NCBI GenBank assembly: GCA_007922305.1
Contig: ML677455.1
Location: 62,001 to 126,000, forward strand
DNA: 64,000 nucleotides
Direction of reading: 5' to 3'
Source: Dermatemys mawii
Taxonomy: Eukaryota; Chordata; Testudines; Dermatemydidae
Each line of letters opens with the position of its first letter. Position 1 is the stretch's first letter. Below the pieces are notes generated by a model. That model saw only the letters and a program-made list of their open reading frames with translations, was not told where the DNA came from and ran no database searches. The position numbers and the translations under genes are program-made. Positions 1 through 9,030 of the stretch are shown piece by piece.

Positions 1-1860
1 TAAATTGCAGGAAGGTGGCCATGTAACAAGAGGCACAATTCATCCTGCCTCACTGTAGGCTGGCTGGCAGCTGATTAGGTGCTAAACCGAGAACAAATGC
101 TTCCCTAGCCTGCAGGCAAGACCAGGAGTATTTAAAGTGATAGCTAACAACTGTAATACAATTTTCAATACACCACACATTTCCCACAGCTGATGATGCT
201 CCAGAGAATCATAGAATATCAGGGTTGGAAGGGACTTCAAGAGGTCAACTAGTCCAATTCCCTGCTCAAAGCAGGACCAATCCCCAACTAAATCATCCCA
301 GGCAGGGCTTTGTTAAGCCTGACCTTAAAAACCTCTAAGGAAGAAGATTCCACCCCCTATCTAGGTAACCCATTGCAGTGCTTCGCCACCCTCCTAGTGA
401 AAAAGTTTTTTCCTAATATCCAACCTAAACCTCCCCCACTGCAACTTGAGATCATTGTTCCCTGTTCTGCCATCTGGTACCACTGAGAACAATCTAGATC
501 CATCTTCTTTGGAACCCTCTTTCTGGTAGTTGAAAACAGCTATCAAATCCCTCCTCATTCTTCTCTTTTGCAGACTAAATAATTCCAGTTCCCCCAGCCT
601 CTCATCATAAGTCCTGTGCTCCTCACCCTAATCATTTTTGTTGCCCTCCACTGGACTCTTTCCAATTTTTCCACATCCTTCTTGTAGTGTCGGGCCCAAA
701 ACTGGATACAGTACTCCAGATGAGGCCTCATCAATGCCAAATAAAGGGGAATGATCATGTCCCTTCGATCTGCTGGCAATGCCCCTGCTTATACATCCCA
801 AAATGCCATTAGCCTTCTTAGCAACAAGGAGTCACTGTTGACTCATATCTAGCTTCTCATCCACTGTAATCCCTAGGTCCTTTTCTCCAGTACCTAGCCA
901 CTTGATCCCTAGTCTGTAGCAGTGCATAGGATTCTTCTGTCATAATGTAGGACTCTGCACTTGTCCTTGTTGAACCTCATCAGATTTCTTTTGGCCCAAT
1001 CCTTTAATTTGTCTAGGTATTCTATCCCTCTGTATTCTATCCCTATTCTCCACCGTATCTGCCCAGTTTAGTGTCATCTGTAAACTTGCTGAGGGTGCAG
1101 TCCATGCCATCCTCCAGATCATTAATGAAGAAATTGAACAAAACTAGCCCCAGAACTGACCCTTGGGGCACTCTGCTTGATACTGGCTGCCAACTAGATA
1201 TGGAGCCATTTATCAGTACTCATTGAGCCCAACAATCTAGCCAGCTTTCTATCCACCTTGTAGTCCATTCGTCCAGCCCATACTTCTTTAATTTGCTGAC
1301 AAGAATACTATGGGAGACCGTATCAAAAGCTTTGCTAAAGTCAAGGAATAACGCATCCACTACTTTCCCCTCTTCCACAGAGCCAGTTATCTCATCATAG
1401 AAGACTCCAGCTGGGTCCCTTCCAGCTGCTGACTAGAACCCAAGGATCTGCCTTAACTGGCGCTTAGTTGTCGCACTGAGGCCCATGCCTGACTTTTAGG
1501 AGAGGAGGAGAATGTGGGTGTCACAGGGGGGATGGGTGAGCTGCTCCTAATAAACACCATCCTGCACAAAAATTAAAAATGCTTCCTTTCCCTTCTTCTG
1601 ACAATCAACCTCCCCTTGACTTCTTTTCAGAACCACCCGGAAGTTGGAATGAACCTTGCCTGAGGTTTGAGGATGGTTCACTACCTTACTGGCACCCACC
1701 TCCTCTGCCACCAAGTCTCCATCCATCAGGGAGTCTAAATATTCCCACTACAGAACCCTCCCTCCCAACAGCCCTATGCTTCCCCCATGCTTTGTGCTCT
1801 GTTCTTGTGGGGAGGCCAACCACCTCCTACCTTTCTCTTCCAGCATCTTGAGGAGATGGC
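1..1860. repeat. Block T, copy 1 (upstream block of defensin units), interrupted by a CR1
   Basis: The sequence before base 199 and after base 1410 aligns by eye with 26925-27590 and with 61540-61870. Shared landmarks include the 'ggcacaattca.cctgcct', 'tgtaatacaattttcaa' and 'ccacagctgatgatgctc' stretches, then 'ctgggtc.cttccagctgctgactgga'. In the 61.5 kb copy this block follows the upstream region of a minus-strand defensin, so the window probably begins just upstream of another such gene. No coding potential is recognised. Confidence 0.75.
205..1404 (-). mobile_element. CR1 LINE, 5'-truncated, 3' end at low coordinate
   Basis: Reverse-strand copy of a CR1 non-LTR retrotransposon. The CR1 3' end (reverse of 'ttctatgattct') is at 205-215. 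Further in, the minus strand encodes the C-terminal reverse-transcriptase region of CR1 ORF2 in pieces, such as 'LYLALMRPHLEYCIQFWA' near 700-760 and KAFDTVS-like sequence near 1310-1340, broken by stops and frameshifts. The element is flanked by the 6-bp direct repeat CTCCAG (199-204 and 1405-1410). The paralogous blocks at about 27.21 kb and 61.72 kb lack the insertion, giving empty sites. Confidence 0.93.
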
Positions 1861-2064
1861 CCATCCCTCTGCTGACTTTCTACAGGGGCAACTGTCCCCT
1901 TACAAAAGAAAGTGTATGTGAGAGAGAGAGGCAGAGATGAGTTAAATGGCCTGACTTGTGGAGGTTTTTCTTCTTGTGTTTTGAATAATTGCCAGACTTT
2001 GATTTCCTTAACAAAACAGAAGATGTTGACTTAAGTAAAGAAACATTGAAAGTAGTTTTGACCC
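1861..2064. other. Intergenic, no feature recognised
   Basis: Short AT-rich stretch with a small GA-rich run near 1920. No exon, repeat family or regulatory motif could be supported. Confidence 0.5.
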
Positions 2065-2872
2065 TGTCATAAGTATAAAGTAGCCTAGAATTAGTGTTTA
2101 CGTGTAAGGAGTTAAGCTAAAGGTAACCTGAGAGGTGGACAATTGACCAATGAGAAATTCCTCAGGAGACAAAGGATTTTGAGTTTCAGTTTCTCTCTGG
2201 GTCTCTCTCTGTTCAACTCGGCTATGGGATGAACCACAACTCTTTCTTTCACTGTAACTATAAGGTTTCTATCAAGGTAGTCAGTAAGTTTACCTTCTTT
2301 TTATCACTTGGAGGGTTCTCAGGGGTGAGTGTTGGCTGGGTGCTTCTTGATATTGTAAGATTCAGCAGAGATATCAACAGTGGGAGAAAGTTGCCTCAGG
2401 GGAGAGGTTTGGATTCTTGATTCTTTTGTTGATTATGGTAGATGCTGTTCTATTGATGGTTATAAGGGATTTATTCCTTTCTTTTTTTCCTTTATTAAAA
2501 TCTTTCTTTTAAGAATCTGACTGCTTGTTTTCCGTTGGGTAAGATCTTGGTTTTGGATCGGGCACGTCTTGCAGGATCAGGCGAGGCTTTTCTCTCAAGC
2601 TCCCAGGTAGGGAATAAGTTTGGGGGTTTTGTGGAAAGAGAAAGAGGGGCTTCAAGTGGCCCATGTCCAATAGTTTTTTGAGACATTCTCACTTGATGGT
2701 GACAGCATACTAAGTCCAGACACAGAAGAAGTTGTGTTCTGGGGAAAAACATTTTAACCCAAGCTGGTAAAATAAGCTTCAGGGGGGGTGAAGGGGGTTA
2801 TTTCTTTTTTCATGCAGGTCCCTACATCTGTATCCTAGAGTTCAGAGTGGGGAGGCAATCCTGATAGATCCC
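2065..2872 (+). mobile_element. Solo LTR-like repeat of a turtle retroelement
   Basis: The stretch starts 'tgtcataagtataaag', contains 'cctttattaaaatctttctttt' (polyadenylation-like) near 2490, and ends near 'acatctgtatcctagagttcagag'. I recognise this arrangement as a very abundant turtle LTR-type repeat. It sits between block T and block R in this copy only, so it is an insertion. No gag or pol coding sequence accompanies it. Class (ERV versus Gypsy) is not assigned, and no clean target duplication was found. Confidence 0.5.
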
Positions 2873-4945
2873 CTCCTCAACCCACTAGCAGCTATCTCTG
2901 TTCTGAGCGACTTTCAACACAGCTTCATTTCCACACAGAGGCACAGCCTGACACATCTGCACTTAATTAGACTGGCAGATAACCAGCACCACTAGTGTGA
3001 CGTGGGCCATTCTCATCTAATAAGGAATAATATAATTATGATCTATTAATAAAAGGGATGCTTGACATACTTGAATTAACTGTAATTTGGACCCTGGAAT
3101 TCCCAAATGAAAATGACAAGCATGTCACACATCAGAAATGAGCACACACTGACAACTTTCTGAGGTTCACAAACCCTTCCTGGCATCCAGCTCTGTCACC
3201 ATCCACAATGAAGCTGATGCCTTTCTATAGTAAAAGTATTCACTGCTAGGCAGCGTGCAGTAAGCATTGATTTGCAATGTGTTATTAATCTACTTTTAAT
3301 ATAATTAAAATTTGGTAATTACAGAGTTGTCACTAACAATCAGTCCGTGAGTCATTGCACAGGCAGTGTCAGGGCAGGCTCATACCATAATAAGCTGGGA
3401 CATGGAGGATAGAGATTTGGTGACTAATGTCACCCACTCTGCCGGGGACAGCATAAGATTTGCCGGGATTGACCCCCGAGCTCCAATGGCAGCGCAAGAA
3501 GCACACGGTGCACAATGACTAGACACATGACTAGATTCTGCCACCCTCCCTCACAGGGAGTGGTTCTTGTTCAGTGAATTGTGAAACTGAAATCATTAGA
3601 GCTGGAGGTGGAGTACAGCACGACGTGATGTAAGTGTGCCAGAACCTCACCCTCAAAAACTAGCAGGTCTCCTCCACTAAGTGAAAAATTAACCATTATC
3701 AGGGTACCGCTACTCCACCTCATTGATCCCACAGTGGACATCAGGAGCTCCAACTCCACTGGAGAAGCCATGAAAAGGTCCTTCAGTTTTCCTGCCTGTT
3801 GCCCAGTCACTTCTCATTGTCTCCTCTCATTCATAGTTTGAATGAGACAAATCCTGAAAAGGTGCTTAATATCTGCAGGGACCATTGGCTCTCACATGTC
3901 CCATTCCGAATCTCCAGTTTTCCTTCTTATTGTTAAGGCTGCTGCTTATCACAGTGAGAAAATCAAACCAAACGCAAGAGGAACAAAGTGAGGTTTCATG
4001 TGGGGATTTTTTCCAGGCAAAAATTGTAACATTCCTCACTTTAGATTTACAGAAAATAAATAAACTCGACATTCTTGACAGGATTTTCATTGTCCTCATT
4101 TTCTATTTCTAAGGATCTGTCACCACTCCATAGTGGGGTTCCACAGGGGTGTCAGTTCTGTGGCGGAAGGCACAGAAGGGGCTAACACCCCTTCAGTGGA
4201 AATCTAGTCTGGGCTCTGCCCGCCCCCATGGAATCTGATACATGTGCAAAGGTTTCGGTGTCATGGAGGCAACAGCAGGACTTGCTGGCATGAAGTGGCC
4301 ACAGCAGTGGCTGGGATCAGGCCAGGGAGAAGGTAAAAACGGCTCAGATCCCTTTTCCCACTCTGGAACTGTTTGGCCCTCCCCCAGTCCCACTAGCTCC
4401 TCATGCTCCTGCTCCTATCCCCCCACATCACCATTGGCAGCGAGCTCCCCTCCTCTCCCATTTTTGATGCATAAAAATAGGAAAAGCCCCTAAATACAGG
4501 TAAAATATTTATACAATTTGTTCACAACAAATACACACCTTGCTGCCAAGCTTCTGACCAGATAGATTTATTTGCTGCAATTCCTCTCTGCCAAAGCCTA
4601 ATGAAGTCAGTGGGAAGCTTACTATTGATTTCAGTGGGCACTGGATCAGGTAATAGATTTTATCAGGTACAATGTCCTCAAGGGTGGGATTTCTCAGTTG
4701 TATTTCCCTGAAATGCACCAAGAATTTTGATGGTGTTGCAAAAATAACAATAATTTGAATGAACAGATTGCACACCAATTTTTTGTAAAAAAACAAGTAA
4801 GCATGTTGATTTCAGAGGATTGGAAAGGTTGACCTTGAAACAGAAATCAAGATTCCATCTTATTTAGTGGGGCTACCCCAACTCTTTAATACAGGGACTC
4901 TCCATCTCCTCTCTATCTTAGTGCCTCTACTCTATTCTAAGGTGA
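2870..4945 (+). repeat. Block R, copy 1 (upstream block of the plus-strand defensin)
   Basis: Colinear with 52618-56027 and, in part, with 29925-31040. Landmarks are 'ctcataccataataagctgggacatgga' (3379-3406, 30210-30237, 53179-53206), 'aaaaactagcaggtctcc' (near 3655, 30500 and 53460) and 'atggaggcaa.agcaggacttg' (4263, 54072). Short reading frames here are not conserved in frame among the copies, so I read the block as non-coding upstream DNA. The stretch 4500-4800 has the 'gaagtcagtgggaagctta...ttcagtgggcac' pattern of an old dispersed repeat. Confidence 0.75.
4803..4945 (+). pseudogene. Remnant of plus-strand defensin 5' flank; signal exon lost
   Basis: This segment matches 55862-56010, the sequence immediately upstream of the plus-strand defensin-like signal exon at 56028: 'gatttcagagga', 'aaacagaaatca', 'tagtggggct', 'gggactct', 'tctcctct.t.tcttagtgcctct'. 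Homology stops where the signal exon should begin. From about 4943 the sequence instead resembles the reverse complement of 14830-14880 and 44510-44550. A rearrangement breakpoint therefore removed the signal exon of this copy. Confidence 0.6.
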
Positions 4946-5934
4946 GGGGAGATTCATGTTCAGAAGTCTGGTATTTACTTGTTAAGCAGTTTCCCTCTTT
5001 CGATTCATATAACTATCCACGTTAAAACTCTGTGGTAGAAGTTTGCATTGGGTAAAATGAATTCCCAATGTTGTATTTAATCATAAATATGTATCTAACG
5101 ATCTAACAGATGTATGAGGCGAGCACAATTGAAGCATCTTAGCACATCAAAATCCGTAACATATTTTTCAGGTCAACTCACCCGTGAGGCAAGCAGCATC
5201 TTTATCATCATTTTGCTGGCTTAACTAAGGCGCTAACAAGATAAGGTGGGTGAGACTATGTCTTTTGATTGATCAACCTCTGTTGGTGAGGGAGATAAAT
5301 TCTCAAATGTACCTCACCCACTTTGTCTCTTTCATATGCTGGAACTGACACAGCTACAACAATACTGCATTAACCAAGGTGTGTCTGTCATTATTCAGTA
5401 ATGGGGAAATTCCACCTGCACCTTTTGATCTGAAATCAAACAACATACATTCCCTTTTCTGTAGTTATAAACAATCTGAGAGTCTCTTCGCTTTAGGCAG
5501 AAAGCCTTCCTCAGGATTGATTTTCCAAGCAAGACCTCTGGGAATCTGGGAGATATCCCCACGCTTCTAAAATCATTGGATTCTGCTTCAACAGATGCCT
5601 GAAGCTCTGTTCATTTGGGCTGTAGAGGAACCACATGTGCTGAAACACTCTAAAAAGAAGAGCATCAATCACCAATAAAAGACTCTCTCTCTCCTTTTAA
5701 TAAAAGCAAGCTATTGTGAAATCACATTGCTGAGAGGTGAACATGTGTGTTCTGGTGAGGACAGGGGCTGTCTCTGTCACTTTTCTCCCTTCAAATACCA
5801 CTTTTTCATTTTTAAAATTAGCACTAAAGAAAATATTAAATCAGAAGGGCATGTTAATCTGCTCATGGGTGTTTAACTCACCAATCTCTGTGTAACTGTT
5901 TATTAGTCAATGAGGTAGTATCATCATCATCAGT
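4946..5934. other. Intergenic, no gene recognised
   Basis: About 1 kb without a supportable exon. Only the first 45 bases show internal homology, to the reverse complement of the 14.85 kb and 44.53 kb segments 3' of the defensin units. The short open frames are not supported by composition or homology. Confidence 0.5.
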
Positions 5935-6290
5935 ATCATGTTCCTATTACGCCTCTGGCATTTAAGGCAGTGACAAAGCTCCTCCACTCCTGTTGGAACT
6001 TCCGCGGTTGGGGCAGCAAAAATCTTAGAGCCGCCTCTGGATATCATGACCTTTAATATTGCCTCACCAACACCAGTATTGATAGAGGATTATGTTCTCA
6101 CCAATGTAGAAACAGTCACATACTTGGGCAGCACCATCAGCCAGGATGGCAGAACAAGACAGGATATCTGGAACAAAATCAGTAAAGCCAGGAACACTGT
6201 CAGGAGCTTAAATAAAGTCTGGAAATCATCAAAATATAACACTACAATCAAACTCACGATTTATCAGAGGTACTATTGGTACTTTTTTAT
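5935..6290 (+). mobile_element. LINE reverse-transcriptase fragment
   Basis: The plus-strand frame at 6046-6294 encodes 'NVETVTYLGSTISQDGRT' followed by 'ISKARNTVRSLNKVWKSS'. This is the YLGS motif region near the C-terminus of many non-LTR reverse transcriptases. The flank 5935-6035 ('catttaaggcagtgacaaagctcctccactcc') looks like additional LINE sequence. Clade is not assigned and the fragment is isolated. Confidence 0.5.
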
Positions 6291-7059
6291 CTAGGTCTTA
6301 CACATAAATCCTTTTGTCTTCTGTTATTCTCTGAGGCAGTCACAGCTTGACAGTACGTGGAGCCCCTGACTTGGTGCGCCATGGTATCTAGGCCTTCTTC
6401 TCTACCCCTGCAATCTGAAACATTCCCACTCCTTGTTTCCTTCCTTGTGCCAAAGCTTCCAGACATGGCCAGATTCAGCAGATTGCCCCTATAGCTACTT
6501 AATGACAGAACCAAACCTCAAAAATATTTTGTAATGTCAGAAATATGGCAGCTCAGGCCACTTCTAGTGAGAGTGTACACAGCAAGGTGTCCTGGGAACA
6601 GGGAAGCTACCAAAGGCTGTGGCCAAGGGCCAGGACCCAGATTAAAGGCCTTTGGCCTGAAGCAATAATACAGTGAGATCGGGACTGAACATAACATCAC
6701 GGGGGAGATCACTGGATATCAAAACAATTCTAGTGGACTCTAGGGCACAGGTTTCCATTGCACATTCTTGACTGTGTGACAAAGTCATATAAGGAGACCA
6801 AAGGAGTCTGCAGATTTCCAGTGAGGTTTTCCAGGATGCAACCCAAACTCAGCTCAAGATCACAGGAATGTGGTAAACCACAGTCACTCTAAACACCCTC
6901 TCTCTAGCTTGTGAATTTCTGGATGTAGCAGAAGCTACCCAGGAGGCTCGTTAGGACTGATTTCTTCAGCCAGCTTGTGGTCTCTCATAAGCCTCTAGAC
7001 GAGTCCCTGTACCGTCAAGAGAAGCAGTTTGCTATGACACTTGATGTGAGTGAAGCAGA
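6291..7059. other. Intergenic, nothing recognised
   Basis: No exon, known repeat or internal duplicate was recognised. The open frames on either strand are short and lack family similarity. Confidence 0.45.
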
Positions 7060-7400
7060 GGGTGCAAAGACACTGTGGAGAGGAATGTGACCCTGCCTCT
7101 GAGGAGCAAGCCGCTCATTTACAGACAGTTGAAGGAAAACCCGACTGACTGGACTAACTCCCAATTATATGTCCGACAACGCCCAGCTGAGTCTTTGCCA
7201 GAATGCATAAGCAACATCCCAGTAGACTCTGACTGGCATAAATATATATACAAATTTGTGTACCCATTGTCTGAGTGTCCTGTTCACACCCGCTCACGGC
7301 ATTAATTCCCCACGCACTCTCACTCCAACCTCTCTTTCTACTCACACACTCATTACATCATACTCCTTACAACATAAAATCATCACTGGTAGAGTCTGCA
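7060..7400 (+). repeat. Block U, copy 1
   Basis: Matches 33200-33480 and 58040-58270. Shared landmarks include 'agtagactctga.t.gcataaa.atatatat', a run of C-rich 'cacaccc.ctcac' words, and 'cacacactcattacatcata'. The CR1 copy that follows block U at 33.57 and 58.42 kb is absent at the same site here, where a different CR1 fragment follows. No coding content is seen. Confidence 0.6.
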
Positions 7401-7817
7401 GAAGACACCAGCATTAGGGCAGTGGTAAATGATGAAGAAAACAGGTCAGTGATGCACAGAAATCTAACTCTCTTTGTAAGCTGGGCACAAGAGAACAATA
7501 TATGGTTTAACAAGGCTAAATGTTAAATGTATACATATGGGAAAAAAAGAATGTAGGCCATACTTACAGGATTGGGGACTCTATCCTGAGAAGCTGTGAC
7601 TCTGGAAAAGATTTGGGGGTCATGATGGATAATCAGCTGAACATGATCTCCCAGTTGTGATGCTGAGGCCAAACGTTCTAATGCGATCCTGGGAGGCATA
7701 AACAAAGAACATCGAGTAAGAATATAGAGGGGATTTTACTTCTGCATTTGGCAACTGTGCAGCCACTTCTGGAATACTTGTCCACTTCTTGTGTCCACAG
7801 TTTAAGAGAGATGTCAG
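7401..7817 (+). mobile_element. CR1 LINE 3' fragment (divergent)
   Basis: Degraded CR1 in plus orientation. Recognisable pieces are the '...gatttgggggtcatgatggataatcagctgaacatg' region and 'gcagccacttctggaatacttgtccac', which match the C-terminal RT part of CR1 ORF2. The fragment is interrupted at 7817 by a hAT-like element with a perfect target duplication. Confidence 0.65.
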
Positions 7818-8040
7818 CAGGACCATCCCTAGCTTTTCTGGGGCCCTATGCAGACCCCAACGGGAGGACAAGGGGGACAGGAAGAGGCAGGGCTGGGAAG
7901 GAGCAGGGTGGGAGCTTTGCAGAAGAGGTGGAGTGGGGGCAGGGCTGAGGTGAAGCGGGGCGGGGGCCATGAGGAAGAGGAGGGGCAGGGCTGGAGCAGC
8001 ACTCATCTATGTACTTTGCGTATAGGTAAGGACGGCCCTG
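7818..8040. mobile_element. Short hAT-like MITE with perfect 8-bp TSD
   Basis: 223-bp non-autonomous element. Imperfect terminal inverted repeats start 'caggaccatccctag' (left) and, on the reverse strand of the right end, 'cagggccgtccttac'. The 8-bp sequence GATGTCAG is present on both sides (7810-7817 and 8041-8048), the target size of hAT transposons. The interior is G-rich and produces spurious open frames on both strands. It inserted into an older CR1 fragment. Confidence 0.9.
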
Positions 8041-8249
8041 GATGTCAGTGCAAATAGTTCAAAGGGTCAAAATGCCTCTCACTCAAAGTTGGCCCAGTCG
8101 TACCCCTGTAATGCTGGGAGCACTCAGCAAACTGCCTTTCTCTAGCCCATCCTTCTGGGTAGCACTGATACCAAACACAAATTAACATGTGGTTGGGACA
8201 CATATAGCTTATGTCCTCTTCCTCTGGCCTACCTGAATGAAAATTCCTC

Positions 8250-8490
8250 TTTGGTCTAGGGGTTGGTGAATTGGGCTGGGAACCAGGACACCATCAACAA
8301 AAGTCTAATTTCTGCTTCTGACTACTATAATTATTCAGGGCTTTTACATCCCATGTTATTAAACCATGTCTCATACTTTCAGGAGAGAGTATACAGTCTG
8401 GGAATGAAACCTACATCTTTGATGTAGCAGATTAATGTCCCCGTGTCCAAGCCACACTATCTCCAAGACGTAATCTGCCATATCTGTGTG
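8250..8490 (+). repeat. MIR-like tRNA-derived SINE fragment (tentative)
   Basis: 'ggtctaggggttggtgaattgggctgggaaccaggacacc' at 8257-8296 resembles the 5' part of an old tRNA-derived SINE, and the following sequence is consistent with a decayed copy. Homology cannot be quantified here. The rest of 8049-8740 is AT-rich with a (taa)n/(caa)n run at about 8575-8635. Confidence 0.35.
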
Positions 8491-8739
8491 CTCTCCTTAA
8501 TTACTCAAACGGCAACTGTGTAGGCTTGCAACAGTTTCAGTAGAAATGACAATGCATGTGTATTACTATCATTATCATTATTTATTGTTATTTAAAACTA
8601 ATAACAATAACAACAACAATAATAATAGCACAATAAATTAGCCCTAAGAGTCATAGTCATAGACTAGAACCTTATAATCTCAGATTTTCTATTAATGTAC
8701 AACAAAAACACACTCCTTGCATCAAATAATTTATAATCC

Positions 8740-9030
8740 ATGTATACAAGGAGGGAAAACACAGAGAGACAGGTGGAGCAGAAGGAAGCAGTGAAACAAT
8801 ACTGTTTGTATCTTGGGCTTATGTCTGTGTTGTGTGGATATTCAATGAAAGCCCAGCTAAAATCCAATAAATAATATTCTAATCTAAATATCCAGAGGGA
8901 TGAGATGAAGATGGGCTGTATTCTCAAAAGACCAGCCTTTCTAACTTGTCTAACCCTGGCAATTTGTGATCAAGAAAGTATTCCCAAGTGAGAGACTTCA
9001 AAAGAATATTTGTGCTGAGTTCCACACAGC
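8740..9030 (+). repeat. Inverted fragment of defensin intron 1 (left half)
   Basis: The reverse complement of about 21030-21270 (intron 1 of gene A) aligns here: 'gagggaaaacacagagagacaggtggagca', 'cttgggctt.tgtctgtgt', 'aatattctaatctaaatatcc', 'gaaagtattcccaagtg'. The equivalent in unit B is near 39350-39560. Homology resumes at 11590 after a 2.56-kb insertion. This is a remnant of a plus-oriented defensin unit. Confidence 0.8.

Noticed and set aside
3885..4112. Open frame in block R with some similarity to 53587-53931
   Set aside because: The DNA is conserved because the blocks are duplicates. Indels shift the frame and there is no start or splice conservation.
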